Source: Enterococcus mundtii
Lineage (GTDB): Bacteria > Bacillota > Bacilli > Lactobacillales > Enterococcaceae
Direction of reading: 5' to 3'
NCBI RefSeq assembly: GCF_003957375.1
Contig: NZ_CP025473.1
Location: 310,001 to 374,000, forward strand
Length of the DNA: 64,000 bases
A program made the translations under genes and the position numbers. This document shows positions 55,250 through 64,000 of the stretch, one piece after another; positions within the stretch are counted from its first letter, which is position 1; every line of letters begins with the position of its first letter. The notes below the pieces were generated by a model. The model had not been told where the DNA came from and made no database searches. It saw only the letters and a list, made by a program, of their open reading frames with translations.

Positions 55250-56356
55250 ATGGCAAAATTCAATGAATCAATCACATTTCCATCAGGTAGTGTGCTGAAA
55301 AATCGGTTGATGCTATCACCAATGACTACAGAACTTAGCTTTTTTAATGGGGTAATCACAAAAGACGAGATCGAATATTATGCACAACGATCAAAAGGAT
55401 TAGGAGCAGTGATCACTGGTGCGGCAAATGTGCAAGACATCGGTAAAGGTTGGCCAGGGGAATTAAGTATTGCCCATGATGAAATGCTTCCTCGTCTAAG
55501 CGAGTTAGCACAAGCCATTCAAGGTGAAGGTGCTAAGGCAATCGTGCAGATCTTCCATGGCGGTCGTATGACAAGCCGTGCGACATTATCAGGAGAACAA
55601 ACAGTATCTGCTAGTGCGATTCCGGCAGAACGTCCAGATGCTGAGACACCACGGGCATTAAGTGATGAAGAAGTCAGTGAAACGATCCAAGCATTTGGAG
55701 AAGCAACACGCAGAGCCATTGAAGCAGGATTTGACGGAGTAGAACTACATGGTGCGAATACTTACTTGATCCAACAATTCTTTTCTCCTCATTCTAACCG
55801 TAGAGGAGATCAATGGGGTGGCTCTTTAGAGAAACGTTATCATTTTATTGAAGAATTATTGAAATCTGTCTTCCAAGCAGTTGAAACACACGCAACTAAA
55901 CCATTTATTGTTGGTTATCGTTTTTCACCAGAAGAATTTGAAACACCAGGTATCCGTTTTGAAGAAACGATTTGGTTGATGGAGCAATTACGTGAAACGA
56001 AATTAGACTATCTGCATGTTTCATTGAACACATATGATCGTGTGGCTCGTTCTGAAACCTACAACGAAAAATCAATTCTTGAATATGTCCACGAAACGAT
56101 TCAAGGGAAAATCCCTTTAGTAGGTGTAGGAAATGTCCGTAACCGCAAAGATGTCGAGTCTGTGTTAGCTCATGCGGAACTTGTAGCAGTAGGTCAACAA
56201 ATGTTGGTAGATCCAGAATGGGCGGTCAAGTTGTTAGAAGGTCGCGATGCTGAATTTGTGACGAAACCTTTTTCTGAAGCATACAAAGACTTGTATTTAC
56301 CAAGTCCGTTGTATAATTTTCTTGATCAACGCTATGGATCAACCATCAATATCTAA
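55250..56356 (+). CDS. Old Yellow Enzyme-type NADH:flavin oxidoreductase
   Basis: A 368-residue FMN-dependent TIM barrel: 'LKNRLMLSPMTTELSFFNGV' at the N-terminus, 'IVQIFHGGRMT', 'GFDGVELHGANTYLIQQFFS' with the substrate-binding His/Asn pair, and 'PLVGVGNVRN'. Such enzymes reduce alpha,beta-unsaturated carbonyls and nitro compounds. GGAGGAAG precedes the ATG. First gene of a stress cluster behind the MarR operator. Confidence 0.9.
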   Translation: MAKFNESITFPSGSVLKNRLMLSPMTTELSFFNGVITKDEIEYYAQRSKGLGAVITGAANVQDIGKGWPGELSIAHDEMLPRLSELAQAIQGEGAKAIVQIFHGGRMTSRATLSGEQTVSASAIPAERPDAETPRALSDEEVSETIQAFGEATRRAIEAGFDGVELHGANTYLIQQFFSPHSNRRGDQWGGSLEKRYHFIEELLKSVFQAVETHATKPFIVGYRFSPEEFETPGIRFEETIWLMEQLRETKLDYLHVSLNTYDRVARSETYNEKSILEYVHETIQGKIPLVGVGNVRNRKDVESVLAHAELVAVGQQMLVDPEWAVKLLEGRDAEFVTKPFSEAYKDLYLPSPLYNFLDQRYGSTINI

Positions 56357-56372
56357 GAAAGAAGCTGAAAAA

Positions 56373-57050
56373 ATGAAAGTTTTGATTGTTTTGACAAATG
56401 TAGAAAAATACGACAATATCGAGCGTCCAACAGGTTTATGGTTAAGTGAATTGACTCATTTTTATGATGTATTAGTCAAAAACAAGATCGAAGCTGATTT
56501 TGTTAGCCCGAATGGCGGATACGTACCATTGGAACCAAAAAGTATAGTAGATATGGATCAAGTGGATTGGACCTATTACCAAGATGAAGACTTTCGTAAT
56601 CGTGCGTTAGGCCAAACGTTACGTCCGGATGAAGTGGATCCAACAGAGTATACGGCGATTTATTATGCCGGTGGTCATGGAACGATGTGGGATTTCCCCG
56701 GATCAGAAAAATTAGCAGAGATTGGTTCTGCGATCTACAAAAATAATGGGATCGTATCAGCGGTTTGTCATGGTGTCGTAGGCTTATTACCTGTCGTTGA
56801 TGAAAACGGACAGTCCATCTTAGCTGGACGTAAAGTGACTGGCTTTAGTAATGAAGAAGAGGAATTAAATGGAACAACGAATAACGTACCCTTCCTGACC
56901 GAAGATTCATTGAAGGAAAAAGGGGCCGATTATCAGGCAGGGAAAGCTTTTACTGAAGTTGTTCATGCAGATGGGCGTTTATTAACAGGACAAAACCCAC
57001 AGTCTGCACATTTATTAGGAGAAAAAGTCGCTGCTGAATTGACGAAATAA
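56373..57050 (+). CDS. DJ-1/PfpI family protein (Hsp31-like)
   Basis: 225 residues with the nucleophile-elbow cysteine in 'GIVSAVCHGVVGLLPV' and 'YYAGGHGTMWDFPGSEKL', the Hsp31/glyoxalase-III branch of the DJ-1 superfamily. Likely role: glyoxal/methylglyoxal detoxification or protein deglycation. I start at 56373, just after the OYE stop; a frame extending upstream overlaps the OYE gene and has no signal. Confidence 0.85.
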   Translation: MKVLIVLTNVEKYDNIERPTGLWLSELTHFYDVLVKNKIEADFVSPNGGYVPLEPKSIVDMDQVDWTYYQDEDFRNRALGQTLRPDEVDPTEYTAIYYAGGHGTMWDFPGSEKLAEIGSAIYKNNGIVSAVCHGVVGLLPVVDENGQSILAGRKVTGFSNEEEELNGTTNNVPFLTEDSLKEKGADYQAGKAFTEVVHADGRLLTGQNPQSAHLLGEKVAAELTK

Positions 57051-57073
57051 CGTGGAGTTTGGAGAGGAAATCA

Positions 57074-57937
57074 ATGATGGAAACACGGACCTTGAACAAC
57101 GGATTGACAATTCCTGTACTTGGATTTGGTGTCTTTCAAATCTGGGATCAAGAAGAATGTGAGCAAGTCGTATTAGAAGCGCTGAATGCTGGCTATCGCC
57201 TGATTGATACTGCGGCTGTTTATTACAATGAAGAAGCCGTTGGTCGGGCAATCAAAAAAAGTGGGATTCCAAGAGAAGAGATCACTATTACAACCAAGTT
57301 ATGGGTCACTGATGCTTCTTACGAGGGCGCATACAAAGCGTATGAACGTTCTTTACAAAAATTAGGGGTAGACTACATTGATATTTTCTTGATCCATCAG
57401 CCTTACAATGATTATTATGGCGCATGGCGTGCCATGGAAGAACTTTATGATGCAGGCAAAGTAAAGGCAATCGGAGTCTCTAATTTTTCAACCGGTCGTT
57501 TGACTGATTTGATTTTGAATCATCGGATCAAGCCGGTGATCAACCAAATCGAACAACATCCATACCGTCAACAAAAACAACAAAGAGAAACAGCCACTCA
57601 TTTTGATGTCGTGACTGAAGCGTGGAGTCCCTTCAACCAAGGAAAAGATGGGATTTTTGATGAACCCGTTTTAAAGGAATTAGCTGAAAAATACCAAAAA
57701 ACTGTCCCACAAATCATTTTACGTTGGCAAACACAACTAGGGATTATCACAATTCCTAAGTCTGTCCATGTGGATCGTATAAAGCAAAATATCGCCATTT
57801 TTGATTTCCGATTATCAGAAGAAGAAGTGACTTTGATCGAACAGCTCGATCAAGCACCAGAGTCAACTGGACCTCGTGAACATCGAACATTAGTTGAAAA
57901 CCTGCATAATATCTCCATCAATCAAGCGAATCAATAA
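57074..57937 (+). CDS. Aldo/keto reductase
   Basis: A 287-residue NADPH-dependent AKR: 'YRLIDTAAVYYNEEAVGRAI' with the catalytic Asp and Tyr, 'ITTKLWV' with the Lys, 'IFLIHQPYNDYYGAWRAMEE' with the His, and the nucleotide-binding 'TIPKSVHVDRIKQNI'. GGAGAGG precedes the ATG at 57074. Third gene of the OYE/DJ-1/AKR cluster, all three acting on reactive carbonyls. Confidence 0.9.
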   Translation: MMETRTLNNGLTIPVLGFGVFQIWDQEECEQVVLEALNAGYRLIDTAAVYYNEEAVGRAIKKSGIPREEITITTKLWVTDASYEGAYKAYERSLQKLGVDYIDIFLIHQPYNDYYGAWRAMEELYDAGKVKAIGVSNFSTGRLTDLILNHRIKPVINQIEQHPYRQQKQQRETATHFDVVTEAWSPFNQGKDGIFDEPVLKELAEKYQKTVPQIILRWQTQLGIITIPKSVHVDRIKQNIAIFDFRLSEEEVTLIEQLDQAPESTGPREHRTLVENLHNISINQANQ

Positions 57938-58010
57938 CCAATGTACTGATGTGTAAAAAAAGAGAGCATAGAAGTTTGTAGTGTTTCTAAAAAGTAGTTC
58001 TTTAATACTT

Positions 58011-58054
58011 AGTGCTGGTAGAAAACAGTCTTGTTTTCTACCAGCACTTTTTTG
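58011..58054 (+). terminator. Strong terminator after the stress cluster
   Basis: AGTGCTGGTAGAAAACA pairs perfectly (17 bp) with TGTTTTCTACCAGCACT, followed by TTTTT. The rest of 57938-58209 shows no gene. Confidence 0.9.
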
Positions 58055-58209
58055 TTGAAATACTTAGAAAACTAGGATCATATCATTCTCCAAACAATTG
58101 GATAGGATCGAAGTATCAATCAAGATAGATTGGTGTGTGTTTTAAAGTATATGGGTGGTACATTTAGTTTTTTTTCTAATCAACCAGCTTTTCTAGCTAT
58201 CTAATTGAC

Positions 58210-59085
58210 TTGCATGACGATGACTTTGGTGGCAATAAAGGTATCGCCAACTTGTTGACTATTCAGCCTTTTTTCTCTGGTTTTACGGAAGCTTCGACTA
58301 GAAGTATGCCAATCGATAATGAATTGTTAAAAATAAAAAATACGATGAACCGAAATGAAACCCTCCTAAAGGAAGAAACTCAACGAACAAAGGACTTAAT
58401 CACTTATTTGGCTCACGACTTGAAGACACCTTTAGCCTCCGTGATCGGCTACCTCAACCTATTATTGGATACAAAAAATTTAACGAACGAACAAATGACT
58501 CAGTCTCTGACTATCGCTCTTGAAAAGTCTGAGCGGTTGGAAACACTGATGAATGAATTTTTCGATATTACTCGATTCAATCTTCAAGATATCCAATTGT
58601 TTAAACGAGAACTTGACTTTGTGTTCTTATTAAAACAAATCCAGGAAGAATTTTACCCGTTGCTGAAAGAAAAAGGACAAGAGGTTCGTTATATCGGACC
58701 GGAAAGCTTGAAAATTGAAGCTTATAGTGAACAGTTAGCCAGAGTATTGAATAATCTGTTGAAAAACGCGATCGCCTACGCACCTGAACATACAATGATC
58801 ACAATGGAACTATCGGTTTCTGAGCATCAAGCAACCTTTATTCTTGCCAATCAAAGTGAGCCTATCGAACAAGAGCAGCTAGAAGCATTATTTGAAAAGT
58901 TTTATCGCCTTGATCAAGCCCGTTCAACAAAAACCGGCGGTGCGGGTCTAGGTCTAGCGATTGCCAAAGAAATCATTCTGGCTCATCAAGGAACGATTCA
59001 AGCTGCCAACAAAGATAATGAGATCCAGATGCTTGTTACTTTGCCTTTGGGTAATACAAAAATGAAGGTATCAGAAAGCAACTAA
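58210..59085 (+). CDS. VanS-like histidine kinase, N-terminally truncated
   Basis: The frame covers about 291 residues, but only from about residue 35 ('DNELLKIKNTMNRNETLLKE') is it recognisable as a VanS-type kinase: H-box 'YLAHDLKTPLASVIGYL', N-box 'LNNLLKNAIAYAP' and G-box 'GGAGLGLAIAKEI'. The two membrane helices and sensor loop that should precede it are absent; the first 30 codons look like out-of-frame sequence. The start is uncertain (TTG 58210 or ATG 58306, neither with a ribosome binding site). No vanHAX genes are present. Confidence 0.8.
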   Translation: MHDDDFGGNKGIANLLTIQPFFSGFTEASTRSMPIDNELLKIKNTMNRNETLLKEETQRTKDLITYLAHDLKTPLASVIGYLNLLLDTKNLTNEQMTQSLTIALEKSERLETLMNEFFDITRFNLQDIQLFKRELDFVFLLKQIQEEFYPLLKEKGQEVRYIGPESLKIEAYSEQLARVLNNLLKNAIAYAPEHTMITMELSVSEHQATFILANQSEPIEQEQLEALFEKFYRLDQARSTKTGGAGLGLAIAKEIILAHQGTIQAANKDNEIQMLVTLPLGNTKMKVSESN

Positions 59086-59108
59086 GTTGAAAAGGACGGT
59101 CGATACGA

Positions 59109-59786
59109 TTGGAAAAAATACTTTTAGTTGAAGATGAAAAAGAAATTTCAGACCTAATTGTCTTTTATTTGCAGAACGAGAATTTTTTAATAACGACTTG
59201 CTCTGATGGGAAATCTGCTCAAGCACAAATTGAACAAAATACATTTTCACTGGCAATTCTTGACGTGATGCTACCGGACATCTCTGGGGTCGAACTTTGT
59301 AAAGAAATCCGAAAAAATCATAAATATCCGATCATCATGTTGACCGCAAAAACCGAGGAAATCGATAAGATCACAGGATTGACGATTGGCGCAGACGATT
59401 ATATTACGAAGCCCTTTCGCCCATTAGAAGTAATTGCCCGAGTGAAGGCCCAGATTCGGCGATCCACTCAGTACAATGGATTTGATAAACACAAATTGAT
59501 CGTTAAAGATTTGGTATTAGATGTTGATAAACGAAAATGTTTTTTACAGGAAGAGGAGCTTTTTCTAACACCAATCGAATTTTCCATCTTAAAATTATTG
59601 ATGGAACGACAGGGACAAGTCATTAGCTCTGAAGAAATGTTTCATGAAATTTGGGGCGAAAAATATTATACTTCCTCCAATAATACCATTATGGTCCACA
59701 TTCGAAATTTAAGAGAAAAAATGCATGACACGCACAAGCAGTCTTCCTATATTAAAACTGTTTGGGGCATTGGCTATAAAATCTAA
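59109..59786 (+). CDS. VanR-like OmpR-family response regulator
   Basis: 225 residues: receiver with 'LLVEDEKEISDLIVFYLQNE', phosphorylated Asp in 'AILDVMLPDISG', 'IIMLTAKTE' and the Lys in 'YITKPFRP', then a winged-helix DNA-binding domain ending 'IKTVWGIGYKI'. TTG start at 59109. It follows the kinase by 23 bp, an order (kinase then regulator) opposite to vanRS. Probably intact while its kinase has lost the sensor. Confidence 0.88.
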   Translation: MEKILLVEDEKEISDLIVFYLQNENFLITTCSDGKSAQAQIEQNTFSLAILDVMLPDISGVELCKEIRKNHKYPIIMLTAKTEEIDKITGLTIGADDYITKPFRPLEVIARVKAQIRRSTQYNGFDKHKLIVKDLVLDVDKRKCFLQEEELFLTPIEFSILKLLMERQGQVISSEEMFHEIWGEKYYTSSNNTIMVHIRNLREKMHDTHKQSSYIKTVWGIGYKI

Positions 59787-59830
59787 AGCTAAGATCAGAA
59801 AGCGTGGCATAAGTCAGGTAGGCTATACGC

Positions 59831-59890
59831 ACAAAAACACAAGGGACATTCGAAAACCAACAAATTTCGAGTGCTCCTTGTGTTTTTATC
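59831..59890. terminator. Terminator
   Basis: AAAAACACAAGG-GACATTCGAAA pairs imperfectly with TTTCGAGTG-CTCCTTGTGTTTTT. The remainder of 59891-60061 shows no gene. Confidence 0.75.
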
Positions 59891-60061
59891 TTCGATGTTT
59901 TAACTAATTTTTTTCGTTCGTCTAGCTCAATAGCGTGGCTTAGTGAACGGGATTATCTGCTTATTTACAGCGGGCGTCTACCACGATACCCTTTACTGAT
60001 TGAAACGTTTTCTAAGAAATGATACTCTAAGGATAACAGATGAAAAAGAGGGGAATAACAT

Positions 60062-61360
60062 ATGAGGATCGTAATCGTCGGTGGCTCATTTGCGGGCATT
60101 CAGACAGCTATTTCTTTGCGCAACGACTGTCCAGAAAGTGAGATAATCATTATTGAGAAGCAAGCGCGGATAGGCTTTATCCCAAATAGTATCAATTTGA
60201 TCTTAAAAGGGCAATTTCATGAAGAAGCCCATCATTATTGGATGACTAAAGAGCAATTGACTCAAGAACATCAGATAGCAGTACGTGTAGAAACAGAAGT
60301 GACTGCGCTAAACAGCGATAAAAAACAAATCCAATTAAATGATGGGGAAATATTGTCTTTCGATTTTCTTGTGATTGCGACAGGCTCACAACAACGCTTC
60401 CGTTTTAGTACACAAGAAAACGACACGATTTGGAAAATCAAAGATCCTAAAACTTCGCAACAATTCCACCAACGTATTGGAAGTGCAAAAAAAATCGCAG
60501 TGATCGGTGCAGGGCAAGTTGGCTTGGAACTCATCGAAGGATTAGCGAACCTGGGAAAAGAACTTCATCTGTATGAAAGCCAATCGACAGTTTTATTCCG
60601 CTATTTTGATCCAGAGATGATCAAGCCGTTGTATCGCGAGCTGAACAATCGAGGTATTCGATATTTCTTAAATGAACAAGTACAAGAAATCATTGAAGCA
60701 GAACAAACAAAGATCTTCACGGAAAAAAGAAGTGAGACGTATGATTTAGTCTTGTTAGCAAATTATACTCGACCAGATAATCAATTATGGGAAGAATCTT
60801 TGCAATTGAATGATGATGGGACAATCTGGGTAAATGACTACTTGCAAACATCCCAAGAAAATATTTATGCGATCGGCGATGCCATCCAAGTAACCTATCG
60901 ACCAACGCAAGAAAAGATGTACGTGTCTTTAGTCAACAATGCGATTCGAACGGCGAAGATCGCCAGTAAAAATATCAGTGGGCAACAAAAGAAGGATTTA
61001 GGTACGTATCGTCCAATTGGTAATCACTGGTTCGGACATTATTTTGGGAGTGTCGGTTTAACAGCAAGCGAAAGTATCTTTTATGCTGGGGAAATCAACA
61101 CACAATATTTAACGACCAGAGCTTCTGCTGCGAATCAGGAGTTAATCCAAATAAAAGTGCTATTGACAGAAGAAGGAAAACTGATTGGTGCGCAATGTCA
61201 TAGCCAATCAGTGATTTTCTATCTTTTAGACCGACTGACTTTAGCAGTTGAGGAAGGATGGACACTCGCAGACCTGGAAGCGCGTGAATTCTTCTTTCAA
61301 CCAGAGTATCGAGCGCCAACAGCTCTTGTAAAGGTGGTTGATTCTTTCGATGAAGATTGA
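60062..61360 (+). CDS. NAD(P)/FAD oxidoreductase, NADH-oxidase-like without redox cysteine
   Basis: A 432-residue two-dinucleotide-fold flavoprotein: FAD motif 'IVIVGGSFAGIQTAI', NAD motif 'IAVIGAGQVGLELIEGL', 'NIYAIGDAIQV' and a C-terminal dimerisation domain. It resembles NADH oxidase/peroxidase and CoA-disulfide reductase, but the position of the essential cysteine ('SFLSCG' in those enzymes) reads 'GFIPNSINL', so peroxidase/oxidase chemistry through a Cys is not possible. GAGGGG precedes the ATG. Its end overlaps the downstream Mga-like gene by 11 nt. Confidence 0.82.
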   Translation: MRIVIVGGSFAGIQTAISLRNDCPESEIIIIEKQARIGFIPNSINLILKGQFHEEAHHYWMTKEQLTQEHQIAVRVETEVTALNSDKKQIQLNDGEILSFDFLVIATGSQQRFRFSTQENDTIWKIKDPKTSQQFHQRIGSAKKIAVIGAGQVGLELIEGLANLGKELHLYESQSTVLFRYFDPEMIKPLYRELNNRGIRYFLNEQVQEIIEAEQTKIFTEKRSETYDLVLLANYTRPDNQLWEESLQLNDDGTIWVNDYLQTSQENIYAIGDAIQVTYRPTQEKMYVSLVNNAIRTAKIASKNISGQQKKDLGTYRPIGNHWFGHYFGSVGLTASESIFYAGEINTQYLTTRASAANQELIQIKVLLTEEGKLIGAQCHSQSVIFYLLDRLTLAVEEGWTLADLEAREFFFQPEYRAPTALVKVVDSFDED

Positions 61361-62810
61361 AGAATTTTTAGAAAAAAAAGAGCAAATCCAAATTGAGATT
61401 TTACGAATGCTTGTATTAGAAGGTGGTTCCGCTTCAATCAATGAGTTGCGATCCTCTGTGAAACTATCAAAATCTGCCTTCGACCAATATATCGAAGACC
61501 TTGAATTGATCGGTCGTATGATGAAAAAAAAGATTTCTGTCCGAAAAAATGAATTTCAAGTCGTCCTTGAATTAGATGAGCATACGAGTTTAGAAAAAAT
61601 CATGCTTTTTTTGGTACAACAAAGCGTGAAATATCAGATCTTGACGTATCTTCTTGAACATCAACAAGCTTCAAGTGTTCGTTTGGCAACAGCTTTTACG
61701 ATCAGTGAATCCTCTGTCTTTAGAAAAACCAAAGAATTAAATCAGTTATTGAAAGAGTTCTCTCTACAAATAAAGAATGGACAAATCCAAGGAGAAGAGC
61801 TCCAGATCCGTTATTTTTATTATTCCTTATTTCAATTTTTCCCAGAGTCACAAAGACCACAGTATTTACAAGATACTCCAGATAAGCGTCCGTTGATAGT
61901 AGGATTGGCGCATGTGTTGAATACAACTTTTTCCCCACAATCATCGACAAAAATTGCGACATGGATCGGTATTACACGGAAAAGGTTACTGTCAGATAAG
62001 ATGAAGGTTTCTGGTACAAAAGAGAAAAAAGAACTATATCAAGAAGATCAACTGTACCAGACCATCCATCCGGTGATTTCTTTATATCTTAGTCGAACAG
62101 CAGCTGATGTTACGGCGTATGAGTCGATGCTGTTTTATAGTTTTCTCGTTACTTTCTCGGTACTGGAGGAAGAGATATTTTATCAATACGAGTTGACTCG
62201 TAGCAAAAAGTTACCTACAGCGGTGTTGGATACGTATATTCGAGAAACCATGCTGTGGCATTATCGACCAAGGCGTCTAAAAATCAAGGAAGAGAAAACA
62301 ATTGGGTATCACTTGGCACAAATCAATAATGAGTTATACTTTTTTTCTGGCTATTTAACAATCTATGATCCACCACACTTACTCATCCAACAACAACGCA
62401 TGTTGGGTGATTCGTTGACTCAATTACTTGAACGATTGAAAAAAACGACAGTCGAACAGCTCCCTATGAAAAAATTGACCCATCAAGTTTTGGATAATCT
62501 GATGAGTCAATACGCGAATATTTTGATGATGATCGATTTCTATATTGAAAAATCTGTAGTTATTGGCATCGATCTACAATCCTTACCAATCTATCGGGTT
62601 GCTTTCCAACAGTTCTTGATTCGAGAGTTAAAGGGGATTAGCGGAATCGTGATCGAAGAAGTCCAACCAGAAAAAAGTTATGATTTTGTGATCACCTTCA
62701 ATCAAGATAAAAAAGGTCAAGAGTACTATTATCTATCTGAGTTTGCTTCAAGTTATGATATTTTAAGGTTAAAGCAAAAAATCGAGCAAGAGAAAAAAGC
62801 CAAAAATTAA
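61350..62810 (+). CDS. Mga-like transcriptional regulator
   Basis: 486 residues, N-terminal HTH 'INELRSSVKLSKSAFDQYIE', Mga second HTH 'AFTISESSVFRKTKELNQLL', long helical body and an EIIB-like C-terminus. It starts inside the end of the oxidoreductase gene (ATG 61350), so translation is coupled. Its terminator separates it from glpK, whose transcription it might influence; this is an inference from position. Confidence 0.82.
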   Translation: MKIEEFLEKKEQIQIEILRMLVLEGGSASINELRSSVKLSKSAFDQYIEDLELIGRMMKKKISVRKNEFQVVLELDEHTSLEKIMLFLVQQSVKYQILTYLLEHQQASSVRLATAFTISESSVFRKTKELNQLLKEFSLQIKNGQIQGEELQIRYFYYSLFQFFPESQRPQYLQDTPDKRPLIVGLAHVLNTTFSPQSSTKIATWIGITRKRLLSDKMKVSGTKEKKELYQEDQLYQTIHPVISLYLSRTAADVTAYESMLFYSFLVTFSVLEEEIFYQYELTRSKKLPTAVLDTYIRETMLWHYRPRRLKIKEEKTIGYHLAQINNELYFFSGYLTIYDPPHLLIQQQRMLGDSLTQLLERLKKTTVEQLPMKKLTHQVLDNLMSQYANILMMIDFYIEKSVVIGIDLQSLPIYRVAFQQFLIRELKGISGIVIEEVQPEKSYDFVITFNQDKKGQEYYYLSEFASSYDILRLKQKIEQEKKAKN

Positions 62811-62811
62811 A

Positions 62812-62862
62812 AAACTGTCAAAAAAAAAGTGAATTGCTATTTTTTTGGCAGTTTCTACTCCT
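62812..62862 (+). terminator. Terminator
   Basis: AAACTG-T-CAAAAAAA pairs with TTTTTTTG-G-CAGTTT, overlapping T- and A-runs. Confidence 0.7.
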
Positions 62863-62886
62863 TAAATAGGTGTACCATAAAAGTAG

Positions 62887-64000
<1,114 letters not shown>

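Noticed and set aside
58210-59786. A vancomycin resistance cluster
   Set aside because: Only a VanSR-like pair is present; no vanH, ligase or vanX gene is seen.

Overview
The window is a low-GC Firmicute chromosome segment, almost certainly Enterococcus and most likely of the E. faecium/durans/hirae/mundtii group. The signs are an E. faecium-type 611-residue tyrosine decarboxylase, WxL cell-surface operons, many Mga-like regulators, oleate hydratase, HPr-phosphorylatable glycerol kinase and near-consensus cre sites. No rRNA, tRNA, CRISPR array, complete prophage or intact IS was seen.

Layout. 1-1.3 kb: decayed membrane/signal-peptidase remnants. 1.3-3.5 kb: lactose/cellobiose-family PTS operon (EIIB-EIIA-EIIC) behind a textbook sigma-54 promoter. 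3.5-12 kb: metabolic and stress genes (YjbR, methyltransferase, GNAT, YrhK, Zn-alcohol dehydrogenase, oleate hydratase), an AbrB/RelE-type toxin-antitoxin pair and two DUF1622 paralogues. 11.8-17.1 kb: tyrosine decarboxylase locus flanked by a Mga-like regulator; its permease tyrP is broken by a 5-bp tandem duplication. 17.2-26.5 kb: P-type ATPase, tandem copies of a dispersed repeat, another Mga-like regulator, Nudix, MarR/GNAT/B3-B4 operon, VOC protein and a purine permease with PurR boxes. 26.6-28.3 kb: a decayed zone with a par/Fst-type type I toxin-antitoxin locus whose toxin frame is shifted.

28.3-51.7 kb is the centrepiece: three paralogous WxL/csc operons in tandem. Each has the order small LPXTG-like protein, small WxL protein, DUF916/DUF3324 WxL-interacting membrane protein, large WxL beta-helix protein. 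Each ends with an unrecognised ~116-residue protein, and two carry Mga-like regulators just before it. Upstream of every operon lies the same architecture: two ~26-bp inverted sites, 117-119 bp apart, bracketing an intrinsic terminator that points at the operon. The sites are quasi-palindromes closely resembling the hix crossover sites of Hin-type DNA invertases. Sites of the first two operons share one central dinucleotide and those of the third share another. This suggests an invertible terminator/promoter switch, or alternatively a large RNA attenuator, controlling surface WxL complexes. A G7-tract frameshift in the first large WxL gene and a nonsense codon in its regulator suggest that copy is currently off or decaying. 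DinJ/YafQ and a conjugative-element remnant sit between operons 1 and 2.

51.7-64 kb: a Sin-like resolvase with its res-like site at the island edge, oligo-1,6-glucosidase under a cre site, an XRE pseudogene, a MarR/Old-Yellow-Enzyme/DJ-1/aldo-keto reductase stress cluster, a VanSR-like two-component system with a truncated sensor, an FAD oxidoreductase lacking the expected redox cysteine, a sixth Mga-like regulator, and the start of glpK running off the edge.
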